Shown here piece after piece: positions 53,627 through 61,769 of a DNA stretch of 64,000 nucleotides; the stretch's first letter is position 1, and each line of letters begins with the position of its first letter. The stretch comes from Paracoccus haematequi (GTDB lineage: Bacteria; Pseudomonadota; Alphaproteobacteria; Rhodobacterales; Rhodobacteraceae): positions 62,001 through 126,000 of the forward strand of contig NZ_UZWE01000021.1 in NCBI RefSeq assembly GCF_900631945.1, read 5' to 3'. The translations under genes and the position numbers were made by a program. The notes under the pieces are model-generated. The model made no database searches and was not told the origin of the DNA. It saw only the letters and a list, made by a program, of their open reading frames with translations.

Positions 53627-54666
53627 ACGTTCCGGCCTTGTTCCCTGCTGACCAAGCGGCGCATTTTCGCGGCTCGAGTATAGTGTTCGACCTCGGCCAG
53701 TGACGCATGACCGCCCCACGCCATGATCGCATGAGATGTGCCGCCAGCTTCGGCTATGGCCGTCAACCGAGCTTTGCGCAGGCCGTGCGCTGTGCGGTCA
53801 ATCAGTCCAGCGTCTCGAGCCGCGTCCGCTATCAGGTTGCCCAGCCCTTTCACGCTGCGGGGCTTGCCTGCTACCGCCAGAAACGTTGCGCTCGAGCCTA
53901 GCAGGGCGCTCTTGACCGCTTCCCGTTCATCCTCCCAGCCCTCGGCAAACTCTGGCAGCCGGTTCGACCACGGGACATAAGCCCGGCCTCCGGTCTTGGA
54001 CTGGACGAACGACAAGATACCGTCAGGCCCGATATTCCCCGGCCCGATCAGCACGGCATCATTCGTGCGCGCGGCGGTCCAGTATAGCAGTTCAAATGCG
54101 GCTCGAGCCGGTGTCCCGATCTTCCAGCGGGCGCGGAATAGGGCAATGTCGTCGCTGTCCCATGCCGCGAAGCCGATCACGCGAACCGTGCGGCGCTTGA
54201 CCTCGAGGGCGGGGTTCGGCGTGACCTTCGCGTGGTTCATTAGTGCCCGCCATACCTTGAGCCTGTCATTGGCCGGGTTGGGGTCCAGCTTGCCCAGATC
54301 CGTTTCAATGTTGTGTGCGGTGACGGCTTTGATCTTGCCCGTCCCATACTTGGCTGCAATGTCCTCTGCATGGCGGCGCATCATCCCTTGATAGGTCGGT
54401 GACTTACCGCGAAACCATGCCCCGTGCAGCATGTCCCGCACGGCGGCGGCGATCTGGCCTGGCAGAACCGGCTTGCGGCGCTGCGCAGTCTCGAGAGGGC
54501 TTTTCGCCTTGGCCTCAGCCTTCGCCCATTCTGTGACGAAATCCGGGTGCGTCTCGGGCAGATCGGGCAACCTGATGCCGGTGGCCCGATGATAGCGGAC
54601 GATCTTGTCTCCGCGTTTCTGGCGACGGATGCCTTTCAGTTTCCCGCCCCAAACAGCCTGTCGCAT
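53617..54666 (-). CDS. int: Tyrosine-recombinase phage integrase
   Basis: A 349-residue integrase. Catalytic residues: R200 (WTAARTNDA), K224 (QSKTGG), H294 and R297 (HGLRKARL), H320 (GGHASL) and Y329 (VEHYTRAA). The N-terminal SAM-like core-binding part spans ~residues 65-150. Start at 54666 follows AGGGAAGA. It sits next to tRNA-Glu and reads towards it, as usual for tRNA-integrating phages; the overlap with the next gene upstream implies co-expression. Confidence 0.93.
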   Translation of the reverse strand: MRQAVWGGKLKGIRRQKRGDKIVRYHRATGIRLPDLPETHPDFVTEWAKAEAKAKSPLETAQRRKPVLPGQIAAAVRDMLHGAWFRGKSPTYQGMMRRHAEDIAAKYGTGKIKAVTAHNIETDLGKLDPNPANDRLKVWRALMNHAKVTPNPALEVKRRTVRVIGFAAWDSDDIALFRARWKIGTPARAAFELLYWTAARTNDAVLIGPGNIGPDGILSFVQSKTGGRAYVPWSNRLPEFAEGWEDEREAVKSALLGSSATFLAVAGKPRSVKGLGNLIADAARDAGLIDRTAHGLRKARLTAIAEAGGTSHAIMAWGGHASLAEVEHYTRAAKMRRLVSREQGRNVVS

Positions 54667-54887
54667 TCTTCCCTGTCCCTTTCCGCCGTGTCGATCTGTT
54701 CGCCTTCATAGCCCATGGCATTGACGAACGCCTCGAGGTCGTAGCGGTCGTAAAGGCGGCGCTTGCCCCATACGCGACGGGGCAGGCCAAGGGAACGCAG
54801 GGTCGTTTCACTCATGCCGATATATCGAGCCGCCTCCGATGCTGACATCAGGCGCGGCTGATATGTCAGGATCGCGCGTTCACCCAT
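54636..54887 (-). CDS. Excisionase-like / MerR-type HTH DNA-binding protein
   Basis: I use ATG 54887 with AAGGAGG upstream; 83 aa. MSASEAARYIGMSETTLRSLGLPRRVWGKRRLYDRYDLEAFVNAM is an HTH_17/excisionase-type winged helix with the KRRLYDRYDLEAF strand-helix. Its 3' end overlaps the integrase start by 31 bp. Position next to int and the fold suggest excision directionality control. Confidence 0.83.
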   Translation of the reverse strand: MGERAILTYQPRLMSASEAARYIGMSETTLRSLGLPRRVWGKRRLYDRYDLEAFVNAMGYEGEQIDTAERDREECDRLFGAGN

Positions 54888-54958
54888 CCCGGCCCTCCTT
54901 GCTGCCTCGGCCATAGCCCGCCGTTCTGCCGCCCTTGCTGATGTATCGGTCGGCTATA

Positions 54959-55741
54959 TCAACCATCCCCGCCCTCCATCCACCCGCCCCTCTGCATCAA
55001 GGGGTCATCCCGATACCGGCCTGTGCGGATCGCCTCCATGTGGTATTGCCGGTCTGTGACCTCGGAGGGGGACATGCCGATGTAGGAGGCGATGGCGGTG
55101 CGCTCGTCCTGGCGGGCAGCTTCCAGCAGGCGGTCGAGGGCGCTGGCGTCGGGAAGGGGGATGTTCAAAACGCCATGCCCGCACGGATAAAGCGTCGTCG
55201 TGGCATTTCCGGTGCCGCCTGATCCGCCGCTATATCCAGAGCCGCCACAGATGCGGCAGTTGGCCTTGATGGTCGGCAGCAGCGCCTCCCGCATCTTCCG
55301 CACCGCTGCGGCTTCCCGTGCTGCGGCCCGATCCTCCGCATCTTTCAGCCGCCGTTCGCTGTCAACCAAAGTGCCCCGCAAGAACACTCGCGACAGGTTG
55401 CGTTCCCCGGCGTCATTGATCCCGGCACGCACGGCTGCGGCGAGTTCGTCGCAACCTTCGGCCTTGCGCTTCCATTCATCCCGGCGCCGGGTCATTTCAT
55501 ACAGCTTTTCAGTCAGCACGAGTTTGGCTGCGGCTTCTCGTGCTGCGGAGAGGTCGCGTTCGGCTAGGAGGGCGATGATAGCCTGCCCCCAAGGTCCGTC
55601 TGCGCTGGCATGGTCAAGTTTGCCGTCTATCATCAGCGTCAGCATCGTCGTGTCTTTGCCGGTGCCGAAGTCAATGCCGGTCGTCATGCCGATGCCAGGC
55701 GCTTGCGTGTCGATCTTCGGTGCGTCGGTCGGGCCGGTCAT
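54959..55741 (-). CDS. Phage protein with a central helical region and cysteine motif (260 aa)
   Basis: The first ~60 residues are low complexity; residues ~60-155 are helical and charged (EKLYEMTRRRDEWKRKAEGC, VDSERRLKDAEDRAAAREA), followed by CRICGGSGYSGGSGGTG, a DnaJ-type CxxCxGxG half, and one more Cys-Gly (PCGHG). No function recognised. Start ATG 55741 overlaps the stop of the next upstream gene. Confidence 0.68.
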   Translation of the reverse strand: MTGPTDAPKIDTQAPGIGMTTGIDFGTGKDTTMLTLMIDGKLDHASADGPWGQAIIALLAERDLSAAREAAAKLVLTEKLYEMTRRRDEWKRKAEGCDELAAAVRAGINDAGERNLSRVFLRGTLVDSERRLKDAEDRAAAREAAAVRKMREALLPTIKANCRICGGSGYSGGSGGTGNATTTLYPCGHGVLNIPLPDASALDRLLEAARQDERTAIASYIGMSPSEVTDRQYHMEAIRTGRYRDDPLMQRGGWMEGGDG

Positions 55742-56412
55742 GTGTAATACTCCACAACAAAGAGGCGTTCAGCGTCGATGGGGACCGCAAGGGTTCCGTA
55801 GAAATCATCGCCGCACATGCCGGGGCCGCGCTGATCAACCCATTCGGTTTCCACGCCTGCGTAATCGCTTCTCTGCTCCTTGAACTTGGACAGATCAAAG
55901 CCTGCGCGGGCAGCGATTCGCGGCTTGCTGGTGAAGCCGTTGCCGTTCATTTCTTTGCATACGGCGGCGATGATGCTGGCGGGGTCACACGCCTCTGCCA
56001 CCGCATCGGGGGCGGGCTTCGCTTCACGGCTGGCAAGGGCGGCGCGGTTTCTAATGTTGTCCACCCAGTCCCGGTCAAACCCCGGCATGGCTGGTAGCGG
56101 GGTATCGCTGGGCACTGCGTCGATCCACTCAAGGCAAACGTCCAGCGCCTCCACCAGCGCCGTGTTGTCCGTGGGCGCGGCAGAGGGGCCGGACGAAACT
56201 TCGGTTTGATCCGGGGCGTCACCTTCAACTTTCCGCGCCGAAAGTTGAAGGTCGGGCTGCTCGGTCTGGGCGTCGAGGATGGCGAGGACAGATCGGCGGC
56301 AAATCCAGTTGCCGTCGCCGTCGCTGGCTTCCACCATAGCAAGAGGGCGCTTGAGACATTGATCATAAGAGGTCAGCGCCGCGATCTTCTCGCGCAGGGT
56401 GCGTTCGGTCAT
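55738..56412 (-). CDS. Phage protein of unknown function (224 aa)
   Basis: I use ATG 56412 (MTERTLREKIAALTSYD). The product is acidic and modular: an N-terminal helical part, a polar linker with KVEGDAPDQTEVSSGPS, and a C-terminal region (YAGVETEWVDQRGPGMCGDDFYG, AERLFVVEYYT). The central AEACDPASIIAAVCKEMNGN with AARAGFDLSKFKEQ recalls small phage early proteins. Function unknown. Overlaps both neighbours by four bases. Confidence 0.68.
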   Translation of the reverse strand: MTERTLREKIAALTSYDQCLKRPLAMVEASDGDGNWICRRSVLAILDAQTEQPDLQLSARKVEGDAPDQTEVSSGPSAAPTDNTALVEALDVCLEWIDAVPSDTPLPAMPGFDRDWVDNIRNRAALASREAKPAPDAVAEACDPASIIAAVCKEMNGNGFTSKPRIAARAGFDLSKFKEQRSDYAGVETEWVDQRGPGMCGDDFYGTLAVPIDAERLFVVEYYT

Positions 56413-56657
56413 GATATGCAAAACCCCTTGGAGATTGAGAAAAGCACCGTTTCTTTCGGAGTAGGAAAGCGGTGGGCTTTCTGCTCATTGCAGGACCGGC
56501 ACAACCGCCATATGTTGCTTTGCTTCTTCGTGCCGCCCATGAAACGCGGAACGAAATGATCCTTGGTAGAAGATGGGCCTTTCCGCTCCCGAGGCCCAAT
56601 CCATTCACGGCACAAGGGGCAGTATTCTGCAGGGCTGTAGAAACTCGAATGGATCAT
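56409..56657 (-). CDS. Small HNH-endonuclease-like protein (82 aa)
   Basis: CPLCREWIG, KDHFVPRFMGGTKKQSNIWRLCRSCNEQK give the zinc-binding CxxC pairs and the D-H...N-x-x-x...C pattern of a minimal HNH domain. Small HNH proteins are common in phage early or packaging regions. Overlaps the upstream gene by four bases. Confidence 0.82.
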   Translation of the reverse strand: MIHSSFYSPAEYCPLCREWIGPRERKGPSSTKDHFVPRFMGGTKKQSNIWRLCRSCNEQKAHRFPTPKETVLFSISKGFCIS

Positions 56658-57310
56658 GCGTCACCCGTGGGCTGGAGAGCGGCAATCTGGCGGCGCAGTT
56701 CACGCCACTGATCTGTCGTCCATACTGTCTCATCGCGATCTGACGTGCGGAAACTGATGGCCCATGTCGTCACAAACTCCGCAAAGCCGCGCAGCCGTGC
56801 CAGTTCGGCGGCTTGGGCATCCAGCGCATCGGCGGCAATGTCCAAGTCCCATGCAGACACCTCATGGAACGTGCTGCGCATACTAGCTTCGATGGTCTGA
56901 CCACCAATCCCGCCGCGCATCCTGCCTTTGGCGAACGTCGCCTGCCGCAGCCGCTTCGCTGTTTCCGCCACATCATCCGGCACGGCAGGGACCGGCGCGG
57001 AATAATGTGCATCACGGGTATGGCCGCAAATCCTGCAATCACCCATCGCCATGTAATCGGGGCTATACTCGTGCGGCTTCTCGCCCGGTCCATTCCACGC
57101 CACCGGATCCTGTTCAGCGGGTGCAGGGGCGGGGATGAGGGCCATGATACCGTTCAGCAGGCTGTCGCTATCCCATGAGATACGGTGCCCGGCATCGCTG
57201 CCAGCAGGATAATCCACTTCGGCGTCGATCATGGCGTCTTCAATTAGACGCTCAATCGTCGCCCGAAGGTCCGGCTTCACGGCCACCTGCGCGGGGGTGT
57301 TAGTGGTCAT
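56654..57310 (-). CDS. Phage protein of unknown function (218 aa)
   Basis: ATG 57310 with GAAGGTG upstream. The N-terminus (PDLRATIERLIEDAMIDAEVDYPAGSDAGHRI) is helical; a middle CRICGHTRDAHYSAP has a CxxC plus His that may bind zinc; the C-terminal half (LDIAADALDAQAAELARLRGF, TDQWRELRRQIAAL) is coiled-coil-like. Function unknown. Confidence 0.68.
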   Translation of the reverse strand: MTTNTPAQVAVKPDLRATIERLIEDAMIDAEVDYPAGSDAGHRISWDSDSLLNGIMALIPAPAPAEQDPVAWNGPGEKPHEYSPDYMAMGDCRICGHTRDAHYSAPVPAVPDDVAETAKRLRQATFAKGRMRGGIGGQTIEASMRSTFHEVSAWDLDIAADALDAQAAELARLRGFAEFVTTWAISFRTSDRDETVWTTDQWRELRRQIAALQPTGDA

Positions 57311-57498
57311 GGGTGATACACCTTCGTCAATGAGCCTTTGCAGACCGGGCATGTGATGGTCATGAAGTCTCCCTCCCGCTGATCGTGAGTGATCTTCGCC
57401 TCATGCTCCCGAAACCGAAGTTCGCTGTCGCAGTATCGGCAGGTGATGTCGTGGACCCGTTCGCCCTTTGGCTGACCTCGCTTGATTATCTCGACCAT
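57307..57498 (-). CDS. Small zinc-ribbon phage protein (63 aa)
   Basis: ATG 57498, with GGAGG seven bases upstream and overlapping the preceding stop. Two knuckles CRYCDSE and CPVCKGS are 30 residues apart, a zinc-ribbon spacing. DNA- or RNA-binding is likely but the role is unknown. Confidence 0.72.
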   Translation of the reverse strand: MVEIIKRGQPKGERVHDITCRYCDSELRFREHEAKITHDQREGDFMTITCPVCKGSLTKVYHP

Positions 57499-57926
57499 CA
57501 CGCCCCCTCCCCGCTGTCAGGCTGCGGCAGGGCGGCGCGGGCTGCGATGAACTCCGGGCGATCTGCCGACAAGTCGCAATCCGATAGCAAGCCACGCAGC
57601 GCCGCCCGCATCTCCGCCTCACGGGCGCGGAGGGCGGACAGGTCGGCGCGTAGTTGCAGCACCTCGGCGGCAAGCTGCGGGGCGAGGGCGATCAGGCGGG
57701 CGTTGGCCGACTGTTCCTCTGCGGACGCATACTCGTGATATTCGCCATCGTTCAGATCGCAAATGAAGTCGTTCTCGCAGCCATAACCATGGGTTCGGCC
57801 CGGCCGCAGCCCTTCGGCCTTGGTCTTGACGCCGGAAAACTCATAGTCGGCGTCTGCGATCCACGGCCCCGGCGTTGCCGCTTCCAGCATCCGCCGCAGG
57901 TCGTCCGTGTCTATAGGGTCAGGCAT
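57498..57926 (-). CDS. Phage protein, Ea22-like in style (142 aa)
   Basis: MPDPIDTDDLRRMLEAATPGPWIADADYEFSG, then NARLIALAPQLAAEVLQLRADLSALRAREAEMRAAL. The pattern of TPGPW followed by NARLIALAPQL and a coiled coil is frequent in phage accessory proteins of the Ea22 type. Function unknown. Overlaps neighbours at both ends. Confidence 0.75.
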   Translation of the reverse strand: MPDPIDTDDLRRMLEAATPGPWIADADYEFSGVKTKAEGLRPGRTHGYGCENDFICDLNDGEYHEYASAEEQSANARLIALAPQLAAEVLQLRADLSALRAREAEMRAALRGLLSDCDLSADRPEFIAARAALPQPDSGEGA

Positions 57927-58233
57927 GGTCGCTCTCCATCAGATGCTTGCGCGCCCGCGTCTCCCAATCGTGCAGGTCGCGCTGAAATTGATCCTCGACC
58001 CATAGCTGCGGGGTCAGACTGCGATGCTCGATCACGCGCCAGGGATCGCAGGTGCAATTATGGCGCTGGACGTATCGCTCAAACTGGCCGCTTTCCTGCC
58101 AGCCCTCGGGATCCTTCGACGCGGCCAGCGTGTCGGCGCGGCGCTGTATCCCGTCCAAGGTCCGACCGCGAACGGTGAGGTTCAGGGCTTCGTTCAGTAG
58201 CGCCGTGCAAGTGGTGCAGGCGGGGTCACCCAT
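57919..58233 (-). CDS. Phage protein of unknown function (104 aa)
   Basis: MGDPACTTCTALLNEALNLTVRGRTLDGIQRRADTL, then ERYVQRHNCTCDPWRVIEHRSLTPQLWVEDQ. It has CTTC and CTC cysteine patterns that might bind a metal. Helical C-terminus. Overlaps its neighbours by eight bases on each side. Confidence 0.66.
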   Translation of the reverse strand: MGDPACTTCTALLNEALNLTVRGRTLDGIQRRADTLAASKDPEGWQESGQFERYVQRHNCTCDPWRVIEHRSLTPQLWVEDQFQRDLHDWETRARKHLMESDHA

Positions 58234-58402
58234 CGGGGGCCTCCAGCGCAGACAGGCCGTCTTTGAAATCGCGAAGAAGATCGCGCATGAACTGTCGGGT
58301 CAGGCTACCGTCCGGGACATTGCGCAGCGCGCTTCCCGCCCAGCGGATGATCTCGGCCTCGGTGGGATAGCGGTAGATGGTGATGGTGGCGCGCTTATCC
58401 AT
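58226..58402 (-). CDS. Very small phage protein (58 aa)
   Basis: Reads MDKRATITIYRYPTEAEI, then a tryptophan-containing helix and a basic helix RQFMRDLLRDFKDGLSALE. It fits exactly between its neighbours, overlapping the upstream gene by eight bases and the downstream start by eight, which argues that it is real. Function unknown. Confidence 0.65.
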   Translation of the reverse strand: MDKRATITIYRYPTEAEIIRWAGSALRNVPDGSLTRQFMRDLLRDFKDGLSALEAPDG

Positions 58403-58793
58403 CGCTCCCCTCCGTGGCAGAGGGGCGGGGGGCGATCACTCGACCCGTTGCCTTGGAATACTCCAGCCGATGCCAGCGCGGATCGAACGTCAGGCCGATG
58501 GCATCTGCGATCTCGCGCATGGTGTCCTCGTCCTCGTAATGACGCTGATCCATCCAGCCGAACCAGATCAGGTCATCGCCGTAGGTTTGGCCGATGTTGA
58601 AATCGTCAGAGCCACGGATCTTCCATCCGTGCTTGATGGCATCGTTGCGGTTGTTGAACCGCTTTCGGTCCCAGCCATAGCCGAAGCCGTAACCGCGATC
58701 ATTGCACCAGACCGAGGCACAGACGACGATGAACTCCGGGTCGATGTCGGGCAGCGCCGCCCCGCCGCTGTTGCTGTTGCTCTGGGCGGTCAT
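58395..58793 (-). CDS. Phage protein of unknown function (132 aa)
   Basis: Aromatic-rich: FIVVCASVWCNDRGYGFGYGWDRKRFNNRNDAIKHGW, then YGDDLIWFGWMDQRHYEDEDTMREIADAIGL. No known domain recognised. Four-base overlap with the upstream gene. Confidence 0.66.
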   Translation of the reverse strand: MTAQSNSNSGGAALPDIDPEFIVVCASVWCNDRGYGFGYGWDRKRFNNRNDAIKHGWKIRGSDDFNIGQTYGDDLIWFGWMDQRHYEDEDTMREIADAIGLTFDPRWHRLEYSKATGRVIAPRPSATEGSDG

Positions 58794-59002
58794 GCGGCAC
58801 CGCCTTCCGCCACATCAGCAGCGTCCCGGATCGCGGCACACAGCGCCCGAGCCTGATCCGGCGTCATCGCGATGGTGACGGCTTCCTCGGCCACAATATC
58901 AACCGCGCGGATCAGCACGTCGCCAAGCGGACTAACGGTCACACGGGCATGGTCGCCACGCTGGCCGGGGTATTTCGGGGTGTCTGCAAAAATGCTTGTC
59001 AT
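58790..59002 (-). CDS. Small phage protein (70 aa)
   Basis: MTSIFADTPKYPGQRGDHARVTVSPLGDVLIRAVDIVAEEAVTIAMTPDQARALCAAIRDAAD, apparently a small beta sheet followed by one helix. Its start is 32 bp after the minus-strand hairpin at 59029-59064, so it opens the distal segment of the leftward transcript. Confidence 0.65.
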   Translation of the reverse strand: MTSIFADTPKYPGQRGDHARVTVSPLGDVLIRAVDIVAEEAVTIAMTPDQARALCAAIRDAADVAEGGAA

Positions 59003-59028
59003 GTCTCGGCTCCTGCCGGTTGTGTTTG

Positions 59029-59064
59029 GAAAAAGGCGGCGACACAGCGGACCATGCCGCCGCC
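59029..59064 (-). terminator. Intrinsic-terminator-like hairpin inside the prophage early operon
   Basis: On the minus strand GGCGGCG pairs with CGCCGCC (59058-59064 with 59035-59041) and is followed by five U residues. It lies in the 111-bp gap between the DUF1364 gene and the next small gene, so read-through would need antitermination or a new promoter. Confidence 0.6.
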
Positions 59065-59113
59065 CAGGTGCCCGCGCGTGTCCGATGTGGGGACAGGCAG
59101 TTGCGCGGGGGGA

Positions 59114-59503
59114 TTAGCTGCCGGGCACATAGATGCCGTCCCGGAACTGTTGCTTGAGCGTCAGATACAGGGCGCGAAGGGCATCCTCGTGACCCCATTC
59201 GCCAGCGGTTGCGGCGTCCCGTCGATCAAGGCTGTCGTGGCACGCGCTGCACGCAAAGACCGCAAACCAGTCGTCGGGCTTCTGGCCCATGCCAGCCGCG
59301 CCAAACATCCGCAGATGCGCCAGGACGGTCGTCTGCGGATCGCCGTTGCAGCTGGGCAGGCGCAGGGTGCATTCTCGTCCGCGCGCATTCTGACGGGCCG
59401 CGACATGGACCAGGTTGCCGGTCATGCGCTTCTGCGGCTTTGGTTGAGTGCCCTTAAGGCCCAAGGCCCCACGTCCCGCAAGATCTCCGAAGCGGGCGTT
59501 CAT
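59114..59503 (-). CDS. DUF1364 family phage nuclease-like protein
   Basis: A 129-residue protein with the DUF1364 pattern: ARGRECTLRLPSCNGDPQTTVLAHLRMFGAAGMGQKPDDWFAVFACSACHDSLDRRD. The C/H arrangement (C, C, H, CxxCH) is a zinc-stabilised HNH-like fold. Members occur next to ninB/ninX-type recombination genes in phages. Coupled to the next gene by ATGA. Confidence 0.85.
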   Translation of the reverse strand: MNARFGDLAGRGALGLKGTQPKPQKRMTGNLVHVAARQNARGRECTLRLPSCNGDPQTTVLAHLRMFGAAGMGQKPDDWFAVFACSACHDSLDRRDAATAGEWGHEDALRALYLTLKQQFRDGIYVPGS

Positions 59504-59928
59504 GCCGCGTCCTCCGCCAGAAACCCAAGCGGATCGAACCCAACGGCATCGGCCAGTTCGGCCATAGCGCGGTCCATGTATTCGCAGAAATCGCGATGGC
59601 TCATCTTGTCCAAGGCAACGCTGTCGGGTTTCATGCCAACCACCTTGCCTTGCAGGTCAAAGATCGGTTCCACATAGCCCAGCTTGACCTTGATCGCCGT
59701 GTGCAGGGCTTCGCGGGATCCCCATCGGCCCGTTGCCTTCACAGCGACGGACAGGGCTTTCCAATAGGTCTTGAGTTGGGGATGGCTGCGCTTGGTTCGG
59801 GCGATCAGGTCAAACTCGGTGCCGTTTGGAAAGGCCGTGATATCCTCATGGTCCAAGCCGCTGGCGGGGATGATGCGCCCTGCAAACAGCTTGACGATGG
59901 GCGGTGGCGGGGTTTCGCGCTTAGGCAT
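59500..59928 (-). CDS. DUF1367-like phage protein (142 aa)
   Basis: ATG 59928 with GAGGGG upstream. Sequence NGTEFDLIARTKRSHPQLKTYWKALSVAVKATGRWGSREALHTAIKVKLGYVEP and KMSHRDFCEYMDRAMAEL resembles DUF1367/NinX-neighbour proteins associated with phage recombination genes. Role not known. Overlaps the upstream gene by eight bases. Confidence 0.75.
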   Translation of the reverse strand: MPKRETPPPPIVKLFAGRIIPASGLDHEDITAFPNGTEFDLIARTKRSHPQLKTYWKALSVAVKATGRWGSREALHTAIKVKLGYVEPIFDLQGKVVGMKPDSVALDKMSHRDFCEYMDRAMAELADAVGFDPLGFLAEDAA

Positions 59929-60133
59929 CGGCCCGCCCCTCGACATGCTGACGCGCCAGATGGGCCAGCACCTGATCCGCAGCGTCTGCAGTAGCCTCGT
60001 CGGACGCCTGCGGTCCCGCCAGGATATGCGCTGCCATGTCGTGGATCAGCATATCGTCGGGCCAGCCGGTGGCGGTCTTGGCGTGAGAGACAGCATCAGC
60101 GATCTGGGCGGGGGTGTAGCTCGACCGGATCAT
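59921..60133 (-). CDS. Small phage protein (70 aa)
   Basis: MIRSSYTPAQIADAVSHAKTATGWPDDMLIHDMAAHILAG, then an acidic alanine-rich helix ending DQVLAHLARQHVEGRADA. Start overlaps the preceding stop by one base (TGATG). Function unknown. Confidence 0.65.
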   Translation of the reverse strand: MIRSSYTPAQIADAVSHAKTATGWPDDMLIHDMAAHILAGPQASDEATADAADQVLAHLARQHVEGRADA

Positions 60134-60834
60134 CAGAAAGCCGCCTTTTCCTGCCAGACCCGAAGTCCGTCCGCGTTCTGAAATGTCTTGTGGTTCTTCC
60201 GCGCCCAGTCCTCGATGAACACGGTCAGATCATCGCGGCGATTGACGGCGATCCAGTTGAGCAGCTTGCGGTGATCCTCGATCTCATAGCGCGTCTCATT
60301 GCGCATACCTTTGACGGTATCCTTGCTGGCGGCAGCGGCGCGTCGTTGCGCTTCCTCGGCCTCGCGCTGCGCCTCTGCGGCGGCGCGCTGCTCTTCCAGA
60401 TCGGCCGCATTGGCTTTGCGGGCGGCTTCTTCGGCCTCGCGCATCTTGCGGGCGGCTTCGGCGTGGGCGGCGCGCTCCGCCTCGGCCTTTTCCTCGGCCA
60501 GCTTGCGCTTGAAGCCGTCCACCAAGGCGACAAGGCCCTTCTCGATCCGCTGCGCATCCTCGATGGTCGGCTTCCATCGTGCGCCTTCGGTCTTGTAGGC
60601 GTCATAAAGGGGCGCGGTTGCCGACTTCTGCCCGGCCTCCAAGGCCATGCGCCATTCGCGGGCCTGCTTGCGCAGGACATCCACAGCCTTCATCTGGGCT
60701 TCGTTCTCGACGGGATGTCCGTCCAGCCAGTTCGCGGCTTCTTCGCGCGCGGCCTCGAACTGCGCGCAGATTTCATCAAGCGGGTCTGGCGGGTTGTTGG
60801 CGCCGATTACGGCTCGTGGGTTCAGGTCGTCCAT
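60133..60834 (-). CDS. Coiled-coil phage protein, neighbour of ERF (233 aa)
   Basis: ATG 60834 with GAGG eight bases upstream. MDDLNPRAVIGANNPPDPLDEICAQFE is followed by a helical region and then ~70 residues of continuous charged coiled coil (KRKLAEEKAEAERAAHAEAA, AAAEAQREAEEAQRRAAAA), and a C-terminal globular part (RKLLNWIAVNRRDDLTVFIEDWARKNHKT). Such proteins sit beside phage single-strand annealing genes and may act with them; the function is not defined. Confidence 0.75.
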   Translation of the reverse strand: MDDLNPRAVIGANNPPDPLDEICAQFEAAREEAANWLDGHPVENEAQMKAVDVLRKQAREWRMALEAGQKSATAPLYDAYKTEGARWKPTIEDAQRIEKGLVALVDGFKRKLAEEKAEAERAAHAEAARKMREAEEAARKANAADLEEQRAAAEAQREAEEAQRRAAAASKDTVKGMRNETRYEIEDHRKLLNWIAVNRRDDLTVFIEDWARKNHKTFQNADGLRVWQEKAAF

Positions 60835-60845
60835 TTCTGGGATCC

Positions 60846-61670
60846 TCAATACGGAATTTCGTTCGCGTCGATCACGACAGGCTTGCGGGATTTGATGGTG
60901 CTGTTCAGGCGCTTGATGATCTGGGTGAAGTCATCGGGGTGCAGTTCTTCGATGTGTTCGACGCTGTATTGAGAAGCGATCCGATCCAAAGGGACGCCAG
61001 CTTCATCAGCCTTTGCTTGCAACTGTCGATACTGATCGGCGGTGATCGTGTTGCTGCGCTGAACCGACTTGTGATCTTCTTGGGTTGGCGCATCATCCCG
61101 GCGCGGCGCGGCTGATTGGGCGTCGTCGTCAACCTCTGCCGACAAGCCTAAGGCGGCCTTGAGCGTATAACGCTGCAAGTAGGTGACGGCGCTTCCGACA
61201 GCCTGGAACGGGTTTTTGCTGCCCGATCCATCCGGCGCACAGGTCAGCGACGTTTCCTCGCTATGCCCGTCGGCATGGGCGATGATGCAAGTGACACGAA
61301 CCCCGCCATTGCCCTGATCGGTGCGGAACCGGTAGGACAGTCCGAACTGCGAAAGGATGGGGTCGATCACCTTGGCGATGCCCGCCAGCGTTTCATGCTG
61401 ATAATGGGTGCGCTTGCCGTCCTTGGTCCTGAAATCGACCGTGGCATCCTTCATGATGGGTGGTATCTGCGACCGAGCCGCTGCCAAAGCGCGCGCGAAA
61501 GAGATCCGGGCGTTGTCGCGGTCATGATCTCGCTTGAGGGCAAGCATCCGTTCCAACTTGTCCAAGTCGGCATCAGGGTTCAGGACCAGGCGCTCGATCA
61601 TGCTAACCATAGGGTCGGCAGGGAGATGGGTGTTCCCTCCGGCCTCGTCGTGCTTGGCAATAGCGTTCAT
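60846..61670 (-). CDS. erf: ERF-family single-strand annealing recombination protein
   Basis: A 274-residue ERF domain protein: ARISFARALAAARSQIPPIMKDATVDF, then THYQHETLAGIAKVIDPILSQFGLSYRFRTDQ and the ERF signature GSAVTYLQRYTLKAALGLSAE. It promotes annealing of complementary strands for phage circularisation and recombination. The C-terminal portion (DQYRQLQAKADEAGV) is a separate small domain often fused to Erf. Two hairpins lie in the leader before it. Confidence 0.9.
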   Translation of the reverse strand: MNAIAKHDEAGGNTHLPADPMVSMIERLVLNPDADLDKLERMLALKRDHDRDNARISFARALAAARSQIPPIMKDATVDFRTKDGKRTHYQHETLAGIAKVIDPILSQFGLSYRFRTDQGNGGVRVTCIIAHADGHSEETSLTCAPDGSGSKNPFQAVGSAVTYLQRYTLKAALGLSAEVDDDAQSAAPRRDDAPTQEDHKSVQRSNTITADQYRQLQAKADEAGVPLDRIASQYSVEHIEELHPDDFTQIIKRLNSTIKSRKPVVIDANEIPY

Positions 61671-61696
61671 TTGTCGATCCTTTTGGTTTCCGGGAT

Positions 61697-61730
61697 GCCG
61701 GTGGCGGCCTAGCAGGCTACCGCCACCGGC
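61697..61730. terminator. Hairpin in the gap upstream of erf
   Basis: GCCGGTGGCGG pairs perfectly with CCGCCACCGGC (11 bp) around a 12-base loop. A second dyad CCGCGCGC-N11-GCGCGCGG lies at 61735-61761. Neither is followed by a U-run on the minus strand; they may be terminators needing a factor, or structures recognised by an antiterminator. Confidence 0.5.
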
Positions 61731-61769
61731 TTGACCGCGCGCAGGGAGGACACGCGCGCGGATCGAGGA

